This document shows positions 35,311 through 47,500 of a stretch of 64,000 nt of DNA, in pieces. The number at the start of each line of letters is the position of its first letter. Positions within the stretch are counted from its first letter, which is position 1. Made by a program: the position numbers and the translations under genes. The stretch lies in contig OZ025206.1 in the NCBI GenBank assembly GCA_964019055.1, positions 19,144,860 through 19,208,859 on the forward strand, given 5' to 3'. The notes under the pieces are model-generated. The model saw nothing but the letters and a program-made list of their open reading frames with translations, ran no database searches and was not told the origin of the DNA. The DNA is from Anthopleura xanthogrammica (taxonomy: Eukaryota; Cnidaria; Anthozoa; Actiniaria; Actiniidae).

Positions 35311-35675
35311 ATGGCCGCGTGACCACCCACCCCTGAATAACATCTCATTTCACAGGCCACCCCACTTTCACTAAAACCATTACGTCATTTTTCATTTAGG
35401 ATTATCCACAGGCTACCCGAGATTAGTATTTTCCTATAGTATACCTTTGTGGGAAGGGTAAGAACTATATGTTTTTGGACACTTTGATTATTTGGACTCA
35501 ATGACATTTTAGTACTAAAGAGATTTTGTGAACTGTAAGTGATCAGTCATAAATGTTTCAAATAGAGAAAAAGTTAAGAAACTGAAGGCTTATATTTCTT
35601 TTTAATTTTTTTTGTTTTTCGACCATGTATGCGTTTTGACTAACCCAACCCTGGACAGGAAGCTGCACTCTTATT

Positions 35676-35847
35676 CAGGGGCGGTGGAAGCGGGGGTGGC
35701 ACTGGCCCCCCACTTATTTTTTTGGGTTTTGATAAATCATAAACTATAAATCATAAATATTTTTAAAGGCATTTGTATTTTGTATTTTGCAAAAAAAAAA
35801 AAAAATTGTAGTGCCCCTCCAATGATTTTCAGCTTCCGCCGCTGCTG
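35676..35847. repeat. MITE-like element with CAG(C)GGCGG(T/A)AGC ends
   Basis: CAGGGGCGGTGGAAGCGGGG at the left and AGCTTCCGCCGCTGCTG at the right are inverted. GGCACTGGCCCCCC and GTGCCCCTCC form an inner pair. A short A tract lies in the middle. Confidence 0.55.
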
Positions 35848-37671
35848 TTATTACATGCTTTGGTATAAATACATCTTGAACAAGAAAGATAGAATTGACA
35901 TATAGATATGCTCTTGTGAATGCAAGAAAGCTGGGTTTTTTTTAAAATCTTATATGCACAAGTTCTTTCCATTGAAAACAAGCCAGTAATTTATTAACAA
36001 TAATGAACTATTTATTGAGAATAAAAGCTTGTACACAAAAGACAGATTGTTCCCCCAAAATTCAAATTTAAGCACAAGTACAATTAATATTGGGACGTAA
36101 AAGAACCACTGAGGACGTAAAGAAACCCTGGCAGTGACCACCCTCAGTGTCTGGCCTTTACTAATAATTTCTTAATGGGTTGATTGTGGGATGGGTATCG
36201 GAGTCTTTTAGAGCATGAAGTCAACTTATGCCATCAATTTTTCGTGAAAACTAAATATAAAGCAGTGAAAACAGATAACTTGGAGCCTGATGCTTCACGA
36301 TGTGTGAATTGATTTTAACAATAATTATACTGATTTCTTTTCATCTTTTCAAAACTGAAAAACTTAGTTGAAAAAGAACCTACAATATGAAATGTAAAAA
36401 GTATTATCAAAATAGGTTTATCTTATATATTCTTATTATTTTTATTCTTCCTGTTCTTATGATTATCTTATACAGGGGTTTCAGTAGAAGGCGGCTACTG
36501 GGGGTTGATTGCTGGGTACTTAATTAACTTCATACCGCCGGCTATTTTAAGAATCAGTCTCAATAAATAAAAAGTAAAATTAGTGGACACAGACACCTAC
36601 ATTTGAATCCCATCCGTCTACTTTAAATGTTATTGAAACCCCTGCTTATATATTCTTATTATATATATATATTTTTTAGGGGTATACATTAATTTAAAAT
36701 ACATGTACATAATGATCTATTTAATCAAGCTTTGACAAACAAATTCATGGTTTATTAAAAGTGGCTCTTCCTTGACAAAGAACAATAAAAGGAGACTGGC
36801 TAAGAGAACACACACATAACATTGTTAACAGAATGAATGAACATTTAGGCTTTATTTTCTCAACAATCAACTATATCAACACCCATATCCAGCATCAGAC
36901 AGTCTGACTTACTCAGATGTACATTTTTCCAAGATTCTAGAAGGTTGCATTAGACATGTCTAAAGGCAAAACATTTAATTGTGGCTCTCAATCTCATTAA
37001 TATTTCAAGGGAGGAAAATACACTCTACCATGATGAAGATATTGTCTTGATTAAAGTAAAATAATTCTTTTTTTTTTTCAAGAATTCTGCAATGAATAAG
37101 TTGAGAAGTAAATTTTTAACTACTGAAGGGGAAATTTTTATTCTTCTATCCAATAAACACAATGTATGCTGTGTACATGTCATTTTTTTTACCAAAAAAA
37201 AACAACTGAAAACTGGATAAAAATACTCCTTCTTTTGTTTGATGTTACATCACTTTGAGTTTCTTCAAATGCCAGGTTTCTAGGGCTGTGACTCCATATA
37301 TAAAATGAAACCAAAACTTTTCAGTTGCTTTTAGCTCTGGGTTTTTTTGACTCACCAAACAGATGGTAATTAATTGTAGGCAATTAAGTACTATAAACTA
37401 ACAATAGTAACAAAAGAAATAAGAACATTTTATGACTTTAAAAAAAGATAACTGAATGGAAAGTATTTGGGGCATTGTGCTTTTTATACTTTGTCATCCA
37501 AAGACATTCAATGAGAGGTCTGTATCTCAGCACTTTGCGCAATTAACTGTAACCACGTACTCTTTGCTTGTCACCTTGTCACTGTGTATTCTAGGTCTTG
37601 CTATTTTAAAGAGTCATATTTATCATAACTTTTAAATACTGGACTTGTACGTATAGTAAGGGGAAATGACT

Positions 37672-40600
37672 TTACACATATTTGTCTTTGGTTAAAGCCA
37701 GTAAATCAGAAGGAGAGTAATCTTCCATCAACTCCTGCTCAACATTCTCAAGAGCCCATTCATGTTCAACGATCTCCAAGGCTTCCCACTCAGCCTAAAA
37801 TACAGTAACAAAAATATCAGAGGAGGTTGACAAACACTAATGATATACAGTGGAGTCCCATTATCTCAAACCCTGGATATCTCAAACTTCCTGATATCTC
37901 GAACTTGAGGTAGCATTCTGTTGACTTGTGTCACTACATACATATTATACCCATTTCAAATTATTTTGGACCTTTTCCCTGGTCCCCAGAAGGTTACAGT
38001 TACAGGACATTGTAGAGGATAAAAAAGATTAGATATATAGCAGGTAAAAGGTATGTAGAGATAAGGGGACTCCACTGAACTAGAGTTATGGCAATGCAGA
38101 AAGGAATGAAAAAAAGGACATAAAAGCACATTATTTTTCAACAATTTAAATGATATAAAACAATTGAATAAGAAAGAAACCCAAGCCAGCAACTTCTAGT
38201 TAGTGGTAACTTAATGTACTGTACATAGATATAAATGTGTTATCATTAATTATGTAAAGAGTATGTACCTTAAAAGCTTTGCTTGGATCTGGAGGCATCT
38301 GCATCTGCATCTGATCCTGCATCATACGTGTTTGATCTGCCGCTTTATCAAACAAGATACAGAGTCGTAAGTTAGATAACTTGATGGGTTAGTATGTCAC
38401 CCTCTTTAAATAAAGTATATTGTATTTTATCCCACACCATAGAAAATACAGCCAATCAGAAAGCAGGAAAGCTGTTGCATATTCGTCGGTATTTCACTCT
38501 TCCTTCCCATCATGCACTGTGCATTGAATCTACGCATTTGTATTTTCTATGGGGTGGGATAAAATGGTTATACAATGGTTTCTCATGGCATACCGTGGAT
38601 ATCCCACTCGTCACTTGTATTTTCTTCATATACACACTCGCCTAAAGGCTCATGTGTATACTAGAAACTACAAGTGACTCATGGGATATTCCATGGCATG
38701 CAACTCGAAACCATTATATAACTAGTATGTATTGTATTGTTAAGAGTTACAAGTGTGTAAACATTTTACAGTAAAATCAACCAATAAGTATTTAGAAAAC
38801 TGCATGTATGATAACAAATGGAAATGTGTGGACACACTCTTGCTTATATTGGGCACATGAAATTTCGAATAAAAAGTGCATCGCATTCACTTCTCCCTCT
38901 CCTTTTCCCTTCCCTGCTTCCTCCTGACAAAGTTATTTTACAGTGTCCTCAGATGCCACTCAGTTGGACCATCCTTCTTCATCCTTAAGCCATTTTATTT
39001 CTATTTATGTAAGATTATATAAAGTATGTTCTACTAATTTTAAATTATTTTTCAGTAATTTCTTAACAAATTTGAAACTTACCATTGTTTTCTCCTAAGA
39101 CCAGCGCATACATGCTTCGAAGACCAAACACATTAATAAAATACCAAGATACAGAGCTCACCCTGAAAAAAAATAAAAATAATATTTCTTAATAATGTAT
39201 CATGGGTTTTACAGTCAAACTAAGAAATTTTAAACCGTGAACACCTAAAATATGCCTGGAATATTTATTAGGGGGACGGGGCGTATGGGGAGTTTGAATA
39301 CAGCGAAACCGCATGGAATAAAATAAAAACCACAATACCGCAACACTTGCTTTGGCCTTGCTTTTTCTAAGACTGACCACAGACTTTTTTCACCAATTAC
39401 TGCAGCCCAAGATTTATAATAACCGCAAACCGCGATTATCGTAAAACTACACCAAAAATAAGGCAATACAGCATCACCAAAAACCCTTACTTCCCCCTCT
39501 ATATTGTTTTCTAACCAATCATATCCGAGAGTTACATTCCTTTTTTAAAAGATCATCATCACCAAACTAGATGGATCATTTCTTACATATGAGTTTGCTT
39601 ACATAATTTACAGAAAAACATTTGCTTTTATGCACATATACTCTAAACAAACTAGGAATACCTTTGAGATTCAAATATGTTTTTAATAAACAAATTCATA
39701 TGTTTAAAAGCTAGTTTGGTGATAATGATCTTTGGCAGCTAGTAGATCTTGCATGTGATTGGTTAGAAAACGATACTTATAAACATTCCAGATATACAGT
39801 ACAGTACTATTTCAGGTGTTTTTTAGTTTGACTGTAACAATAACCATCTTGGAAGAGTGTATACTGTAATAAAGATTTAATTCTCTTTGTTTCTCTGATT
39901 TTTGATTTTCTTTGTTATACATGTATCAATAGCTGGGTTTCAATCAGCTGATAAAAGTCTTTGAATCTCATTATCTGCTCCAAATAGTGGTCAAACACTG
40001 ACCACCATGTGCTGTCAGCCAGAAAGAATTCTATTGAAAACTTGTGATTCAGCTGATGAACATTCCGCACGATACAGGAAATGACGTCAAGTGAAACCCA
40101 GCTATATACCAACTTTTGATACTGAAGATCTATTACTATACATACCATGATGCATTCAGGTTTGTAAGGTCAATACCACGCTGAAGCATAGCTTTAAACC
40201 TTATAGTCAATGGGAATGGCACTTTTGCTAGAAGGAAAAAAAGGAAGTCTTATCAGGGACTGTAGATCATATTGTATTTAGAAATGCAATTAAATACTAA
40301 TTGTTTGGCATTCTCAAGGCTTTAACATCTGGTAATACACCTATTCATCCTTGTATGTTAATTGCACAATTCAAACCCTGTGATGATTACATGATGTTCT
40401 CTGGAAAATTGTTTGTTTATAATTTTTTCATATCTGACATGAATATGAATGAACAAAATTCAGAAAAACAAAGGAACAATTCTTTGGGGAACATCATGTA
40501 AATATCACAGTTTGAATTGCACAATTTACATATGAGCATTATTAGGTCTATAGCTTGCTATCTGGGACATGTAATTGTCACTCATCAATAAACTTACTTG

Positions 40601-42438
40601 TAATAAATCCTGAATAATGCCAGTTAATCCACCCACCAATTAGGATCATCGGAAGAACATTAGTAATGTTACCCTTGGCCATATCCACCATCATTGTTGG
40701 ATCTAGAAACACACACATAACAAAATGGTTACAACATAGTAGAACCATCAAACATAGACTCCAATCTATACAAGGGCTATATCAAGATTGTACATGTACT
40801 GCAATACAGTAGCTGAGATCCTACAAGTAGTCAAGTTTTTCAGGCACCTCCAGATCCAAGGCCAAGGAAGCTATCAAGTACATGTAGGTAATCCAGTCAT
40901 GACAGTTCCCAGCCTCCAAAATTTATGTCTCTGGGGAACTGAATGATCTAGTCATCATTGTGATTTAGAATCTGGGGCAACAGAAGTGGGTTTGTAGTGC
41001 TTTCAGAAGCTAGAGGCTTAACTTTCCCATTGAAGAGTTAACATTTTTATGGACCTTTTTATCCCATACAGAAAGAGGGGTAGCTGTGTTACTTTACGAA
41101 TGAGGTACCCAAGGACCCACAGAACTTGTTATCTGTGCATTCCTGTGTACAAAATATGTACCTTGCTGTGTTCAGGGCTTAAAATAATGGTCGGCCAGTC
41201 ATTGGTCATGATTACAGGCCAATTTAGCATTATCTTACTTTTACTAATTTGGACATAACTTGTTTCTGGCTCAATGCCATTGCTCAAAATGACTTGCAAG
41301 ACATAGATTTTAGCAGACAAGTTCCAATTCTGGTGGAAATTTTTTGATCATGATTAGCTGAACATTATTTCTAAGCCCTGATGGTGTTAGAAACAGTTTT
41401 ACCTGAGATAGGGTTCTTCACTTGGCTTTTGCGATCTGTTTTCTTGAAGTATCCCTCTTTCTCATCATTAAAGAAATGTCTTCTCATTTCAAATGCCTGG
41501 AAAAAAGCAAAATGAATGAATGAATGAAAATGTAACAAAATGTAAAGAATACTCCAGTTTCACATTCGATGGAAACCGCTGTTTTTGAAGACCACAGACT
41601 CATTTGTACAGGCTTAGCCTCGCTTATAAGTCAGCTATTCAACGACATCATTAAAAGTCCGTGGGATTTCAAAACATTGGTATTGTTCAACTTACACATT
41701 CTTTACATTACGGTTGACTTATGCAAATCATTAGCAACAGCCAACTGTAATGTAAAGAATGTGCAAGTTGAATAATACCAATCCCACGGACTTTTAATGG
41801 TGCCTTTGAATAGCTGACTTATAAGCGAGGCTAAGCCTGTACAAATGAGTCTGTGGTCTTCAAAAACAGCGGTTTCCATCGAATGTGAAACTGGAGTATT
41901 AAAAAGTAACAACAAAATCAAAGTAAACTGTGTAAATATATCCATTAGATGCCTTTTCTAATTTTGGTAACTTCATAAGATCTTTTTATTTCGCTGTCAA
42001 AAAGCCCAATGAAGCCGTCAATAATCAGTAAGCTTCAATAAGGGAATTTCCCTGAAATGTTACCACATGTTGGACAAAACTCACCTCTTGAGGTATAAAC
42101 TTCCCATTTTCTCGAAGACATCTACTTCTTAACAGTGCTTGACTAAAACCCAATATTGAATATATGTATTAATCTTCAAGAGAACAACGTCTCCTTACAA
42201 AACCAAGGTTTCATTGCTACAAAATCGTGAACAAACACGAGAACAAAGAAGTTCTAAGATGGTGGACTTTGTTGGGAAAAAATGCCTACCTGTCAGTCAC
42301 TCCTTGAATGTCAACGTCCTTTTTCGATTGTAATAATATTGATAAATAATGTCTTATAATACCAATAAGGAAGGTTATGACTACGATAGGTAAAATGACC
42401 CATAAGCGAATGGCTGGATCAAGCACTAGTTCCGCCAT
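37672..42438 (-). CDS. EMC3: ER membrane protein complex subunit 3
   Basis: EMC3 (TMEM111) is the Oxa1/YidC-superfamily core subunit of the EMC, which inserts tail-anchored and multi-pass proteins into the ER membrane. Minus-strand exons in transcript order: 42438-42290, 42142-42085, 41496-41403, 40702-40598, 40227-40146, 39162-39083, 38342-38269, 37794-37672. All phases agree and give 254 aa (human about 261). The start [20 protein letters not shown] leads into the first membrane segment. Then come [15 protein letters not shown], the methionine-rich [18 protein letters not shown] before the second membrane segment (ILIGGWINW), [20 protein letters not shown], and [17 protein letters not shown] with LGEN for the third. 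The tail is acidic. A 351-bp palindrome lies in intron 2 and a TATAGCTGGG MITE in intron 5. A minisatellite lies 210-770 bp upstream of the start codon. Confidence 0.97.
38425..38564. repeat. Foldback element with TTTTATCCCACACCATAGAA arm
   Basis: Located in the EMC3 intron between exons at 38342 and 39083. TTTTATCCCACACCATAGAA at the left is mirrored by TTCTATGGGGTGGGATAAAA at the right. Confidence 0.65.
38567..38723. repeat. Foldback element with GGTTATACAATGGTTTC end
   Basis: Adjacent to the preceding element. TATACAATGGTTTCTCATGG and ATCCCACTCGTCACTTG at the left; CAAGTGACTCATGGGAT and GAAACCATTATATAAC at the right. A related hairpin (TATACAATGGTTTCGAGTGG) lies at 45919-46025 in the peptidase gene. 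Confidence 0.6.
39929..40106 (-). mobile_element. TATAGCTGGGTTTCA MITE, copy 2
   Basis: Inverted copy of the element at 18915-19093, about 178 bp with roughly one internal mismatch. It lies in EMC3 intron 5, about 40 bp downstream of the donor of the exon 40227-40146. No ORF. Confidence 0.8.
41173..41380. repeat. CAGGGCTTAAAATAATGG element within EMC3 intron 3
   Basis: CAGGGCTTAAAATAATGG at the left and AACATTATTTCTAAGCCCTG at the right are inverted ends. Same family as 28345-28726. It ends just before the donor of the exon 41496-41403. Confidence 0.65.
41549..41899. repeat. 351-bp near-perfect palindrome within EMC3 intron 2
   Basis: Each arm is about 160 bp and starts ATACTCCAGTTTCACATTCG. 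The first 90 or so bases of the two arms are identical, then small indels appear (TCAACGACATCATT versus TCAAAGGCACCATT). The spacer is about 20-30 bp. The short frames on both strands that encode the same peptide are a result of the symmetry, not genes. Confidence 0.85.
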
Positions 42439-42649
42439 CTTGGATGCTCGACCAGTACAAATACCCAGCAAGCCTTGCGAGAAACACAGGGAACCCACCC
42501 AAATAATCTTCCAAGACATTTTTTCAAAACACAATTGGTGCTTATTAACAATAAAAGGTGTTCAAAGAGAAATCCATTTACCATATAAGTTATTTCATTA
42601 GAATGACGTCGATACCAAACGTTCGACAATAAATCATCTCTCATCTCTC

Positions 42650-43205
42650 ATGAATAGGACACTGTTCACTTGCAAGTCATGGGTGGGGTAGAAGGGTATG
42701 GAATCAGGAGTGACAGGTAGCCATGGGATAGGACACTGTTCACTTACAAGTCATAGGTGGGGTAGAAGGGTATGGAATCAGGAGTGACAGGTAGCCATGG
42801 GATAGGACACTGTTCACTTACAAGTCATGGGTGGGGTAGAAGGGTATGGAATCAGGAGTGACAGGTAGCCATGGGATAGGGCACTGTTCACTTGCAAGTC
42901 ATGGGTGGGGTAGAAGGGTATGGAATCAGGAGTGACAGGTAGCCATGGGATAGGGCACTGTTCACTTACAAGTCATGGGTGGGGTAGAAGGGTATGGAAT
43001 CAGGAGTGACAGGTAGCCATGGGATAGGACACTGTTCACTTACAAGTCATGGGTGGGGTAGAAGGGTATGGAATCAGGAGTGACAGGTAACCATGGAATA
43101 GGAAACTGTTCATGCACTTGCAAGTCATGGGTGGTGTAGAAGGGTATGGAATATGTAGTGATTGGTAGCCATGGGATAAAACATTGTTCACTTGCAAGTC
43201 ATGTG
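42650..43205. repeat. Minisatellite, 74-bp unit, about 7.5 copies
   Basis: The anchor ACTGTTCACTT recurs at 42661, 42735, 42809, 42883, 42957 and 43031, an exact 74-bp period. Two diverged units follow to about 43205. Each unit carries CAAGTCATGGGTGGGGTAGA and ATCAGGAGTGACAGGTAGCC. Inner units are almost identical. It begins about 210 bp upstream of the EMC3 start codon. Confidence 0.95.
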
Positions 43206-43924
43206 TTATATTGCAAACTAAGGCTAATTTTACCAAAAAATATAAACACTGATAGAAAAGTTACAAATAACTTTTATTGGCATTTAAGAATTACACAAGC
43301 TTAAAAAGGCTTTCAAAAATATATCCAAATGCTTAATTACACGTATGAGGTTTTGTAATACTGCAAAGCCACAAACCTGACTTGAATGATTATACTTTTC
43401 ATAAACAAATTTTACGCTCACTCAGTTACCACTATTAATAGTTACTCCCAAATTATTTATATTTATTCAGTTTTAGGGAATCTGAGAATTCGATAAGAAT
43501 ATTTTTTTTAGAAAAGTTGAAGTTACTTCGTTCTAGCTATTAGAGAGAGAGAAAGATAGAATCGGGGGAGGATGGAGTGGCTGGATGTTCTCTCAACTGA
43601 CCCTTCTCAAAATTATCTTGGATGCGAGGTTAACGTACATGAAACAAACCTGGAAGAAATCACTTTTTTCTAGATATAATTTGTGGTATATTCCTTTTGT
43701 ATTTCATTGTTAGCCTTGCATTCAAGATAATTTTTAGAAGGGTCCATTGTAGCTAAAAATGTTGTAAAACAAATCCTAATTGCTTTGTCAAAATTAATTT
43801 ACTGTGTTTTTATGTTTGACTCCTTCTTCGTGCACTTTTAATGCTGGTCCGCGCGCGGTTTCTAAAGGTAGTTGGATCATGTCTAGCTTTTTTTGTGCAC
43901 CATCCAATGCAAATCCATGCAATA

Positions 43925-44099
43925 CAGTAGCGGATCACCAGGGGTGATTCCATGGGTCCCATGAAGCCGATCATATTCTTTGCTCTCAGTTGAATGAAAA
44001 TGATTAGAATTATGCTTGTCCTTAAAATGCAAAAAAAAAAAAAAAGAAAAATAGCGTTTCTGAAATCCCCCCTTTAAAAATCCTGGATCCGCCACTGCA
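43925..44099. repeat. MITE-like element with CAGT(G)GCGGATC(C) ends
   Basis: CAGTAGCGGATCACCAGGGG at the left and AATCCTGGATCCGCCACTG at the right are inverted. An A tract of about 14 bases lies inside. About 175 bp. Confidence 0.6.
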
Positions 44100-44581
44100 A
44101 TGGAATTCAAAGAATATTACAATTGATTATCGATATATACCTGCTATTCCTGCAAAGGGAGAGTCTACGTATAGCTCTTAATTATTTGATGCCCTATTTA
44201 AAAAAACTGAATGACACATATTACAACAGATGAATATACAAAATATTTTATAACTATTTTACATCAGGTAAATGCTACGGTAGGTTCTCTCCCTTGCTGT
44301 AATTACATACGGTGCTTTTCAATAACACGCACGAAATCGTACGTTTGCTGTCGCGACAACTAACTGGCTTTTAAGGTACGTCAATCAAAGTGTTTCCCTG
44401 ATGTCGGAAAACACCATGGAAACGCCTAGATTAACGTCCACCACCAAATTAAAAACTACTTCGAATTCGTCGCGACGACGATTTCAGTTTTCGCGTGCTA
44501 CTGAGAAGCATGCACTGTAAAGAAATATAAAGTTTCGTACATGCAATTTCTGCCGTCAAGCAAATTCGAGATAAATTCGAT

Positions 44582-47500
44582 TCATTGAATTGGCTCCAGC
44601 AACCTGCTTGCGACATTGAAACACTGAATAATCAAAGACATTTCAAATTTAAGACGACTGTCAATTTCAGTTTGATTGGCTTTTAGCTTAAGTGCCAAGT
44701 CGATATTTGTAAACTTGTTCCCATAGAGGATTTGGTTGCTCGATGTTGAATCTTTAATCCTATAAGGGCTAACGAATGTTTTCTCTACTCCAGCAATTTG
44801 GTCATTGAGCATGCGCAAACGGTAAAAGTCCGACTGCTGACCTTTGAGCTTTTGTATCGTGGACTCAAGCTTTGTGGTCATGTTTGCAAATTTTTTTATA
44901 GCCTGTTGTAATTGTACCATTTGCTTTTGATCAAGTTTGTCTTTCTTGAGATTTCCATAGGCCTCGTGTACCGACTTAATGAATCTATGAAGGCTGAATG
45001 GTATAATTTCAGAATCAGCTAGATCAAATAACATGCCCCCTAAAAACTGCGCCATTGCTTTAAAGTAAAGAAATTTAGGATCAGCAAACTTCTTGATCCA
45101 GTCAAAAGCGTCATACTGGGTGTGATATAGAGGATACAAAACAACTCTTCTTTGTGAATAACCAAAAAAATAGCTAAAATCTGCTGTTGTAAGCCCCGAA
45201 ATTTTGGAAAAAGCGACATTATCAGTGGTATACTTAAATTCAGTGACCATCATCGGCTCATCTGGGTACTGCTTCGATTTTGGCAAACGTTTGAGCATGT
45301 TTTGATAAATAGTTTCAGAACTATTCCCGGGATCTTTTGTTTTCTTTACATTTTTAAGAATAAGATCACCTAACATGGGGCTTGTTTGGGCGTAGAAGAT
45401 GTAGTTACCCCCAACAGCGACATCGGTATTCAGATAAGCCACTGCTCTCTCTCTAAAGATCTTGTTATTATCTTCTACCCACTCATATGACCCCATTAAC
45501 GCAAACTCCTCACCTCCCCAGCTACACAATTTTATCGTTCTTCTTGGTTTCCATCCTTTTTGTTTGAGTTTCCACAAGACTCTCGACATTTCCATCAGTG
45601 TTGCCGTCCCACTCGAAGGATCAGAAGCTCCAAATGTCCAAGCATCTTTATGGTTACCAATCAGTACATATCGGTCAGGTTCTTCGGAGCCGGGGATCGT
45701 TGCTATGACATTGCGTATCTTCTTATTAACTAACTGATTATTGACTTCAAGTCTGGCTACTAATGTAGTGTTTTGTTTGGTCGTGTTAAAACCTGGTCCA
45801 AACCTATACGTGATGTCCAATTTTCCTTGCATGAATTTTGGGACTTTTTCTCCTGCAAAGAAGAACACGTTCAAGAATTTTAGATTGCGTGTTGCAACCA
45901 AAACAAAACTAATACATACTAGTTATACAATGGTTTCGAGTGGTATACCATGGAACACCCCACGCATCAGTGACAAGTCGGATATTCCATGGTGTGCCAC
46001 GAGAAAGCATTGTGTAACTATTTTATCCCACTTCTATTTGCTCTAATAATCTCAATGATTAAATTCGGCTTTCGCATGATATCCTAAATTATCAAGACCT
46101 CGGCCGTTTTATCCGTCTCAGCCTACGGCTTCGGCAGATAACACAGCCTTTGGTCTTGATAGTTTACGATATCATGTTCAACCTCATCTAGATATAATTG
46201 TTTAATGTTAAAGTATGTCTGGGTTACAATTCCTGCCAAAAGAATATTCTGCTCTTAAGATTTATGAAAATGCTGATTCTGTCACTGGCGAGGCGCGCAA
46301 GAGTCCAAGAGTGAGTAAGAGCGCGTTCAGTTTTGGCGGGAAAGTGGGAACTTCGTAAAGGGGAGCAATCGTGAATTTCTCTCTCTTACATTTTCGTGTC
46401 AAAATTAATAATGATCCCGGGACTAAATTCTATTAGGAAGGAACCCAAACTTTTAAGTTCAAATTAAAATTAAAATTAAAATTCAATTAAAATTGCCTCT
46501 TACAAAGTTATTTTGGCAAATTCCTTCCTTTCACCAATTTTCGTTTTAAACAACAACAAATATCGTTCAAAAAACCGTCCCTTACCTCGCATTCGACTTA
46601 AGATGTATTGGGCATCCTGATACGAGATTGTCTGGGCAGGGATTCCTGGCAAATTAGCCTTGTTCAAATCAAGGCGATACATTCCTTCTGAGGAAGGCAA
46701 CATTGGAGTTAAAGCGTCCCCATATGTACGACTGTTTGAAACAGTATGCATACCATCGGGCGGCATAAATGGTGTATTCGGGAAAGTGTCATTATATCCA
46801 TGCCCATTGGGTGCATAGCTGATGGGGTCAGGGTAGAGTATGACTCCAACAGCACCGCGATTTTTAGCATCCTCAATCTAAAAAAATGACGTCATTAGCT
46901 GTAGTGTTTGCAAATTAATTGTTTCGTTTCTATTAAAGTGGGTCCATGAAGACGCACGATCAGCAGCAGTAGAAAGCCTTTCGTCACGAGATTCGAAGAC
47001 GGTGAAGCTGCAGTGCACTCACCTCTCTCATAAGGGAGGGGATGGAGGGGGAAGGCAGTGGGGCACTTGGTAACCCATACAAAAAAATTGGTCCCCCCTC
47101 TCCGTTGTTGGATAAAAATGGTCCTAGCTTCCATTGTTTCCATTGTATTTATTGTAAAAGTGCTGTGTGACTAGAATTCTTTTGCGACTGCCGCCCCCCC
47201 CCCCCCCGAGCCTGATTTCTTTATGACCACCCACTCCCACATCCACCGCCACCGCCCCCTCCCTAGTCAATGGCCTGCGTAGGTGCGCTCAGTGGGGGAG
47301 GTAAAAAATGAACGGTCCCTAAGGGTCTGTGTTTCTGTTTCTGTAATCTGCATGCATGGAAGCGTGTAATGAGTTTGTTGAGTCTTTCTGTCTCTCTTGA
47401 TTCGAGGATTTTGATCCGGGATATCCGGCTTTCTTCCGTCTCAAATCAAACTATTTAACTTCTAATTTTATCTGTGGAGTTAGCCGTACCCTGGCTTTGA

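Larger units (their letters stand above)
32253..37671. other. Region between Rab5 and EMC3
   Basis: Upstream of the Rab5 start codon and downstream of EMC3. No coding sequence is recognised. It contains a 776-bp TIR element with a second element nested inside it (32881-33656), a hairpin at 33730-33850 (TTTATTTTCCAC/ATGGAAAATAAA with TTTGACGTCAAA-type inner arms), an element at 35676-35847, and AT-rich tracts (36655-36676). A possible non-coding Rab5 exon ends at 35215. Confidence 0.55.
42439..44581. other. Region between EMC3 and the M28 peptidase gene
   Basis: EMC3 promoter side, then the 3' flank of the peptidase. It contains the 74-bp minisatellite (42650-43205) and an inverted-repeat element at 43925-44099. 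No protein-like ORF was seen. Confidence 0.55.

Noticed and set aside
18915..40106. Inverted MITE pair as breakpoints of a 21-kb inversion
   Set aside because: Two independent insertions explain the pair equally well, and gene order alone gives no sign of an inversion.
41569..41945. Two frames on opposite strands giving the same peptide
   Set aside because: They arise from the two arms of the palindrome in EMC3 intron 2.
42650..43205. CRISPR-like regular array
   Set aside because: The 74-bp units are repeated end to end with no unique spacers; this is a minisatellite in a eukaryotic genome.
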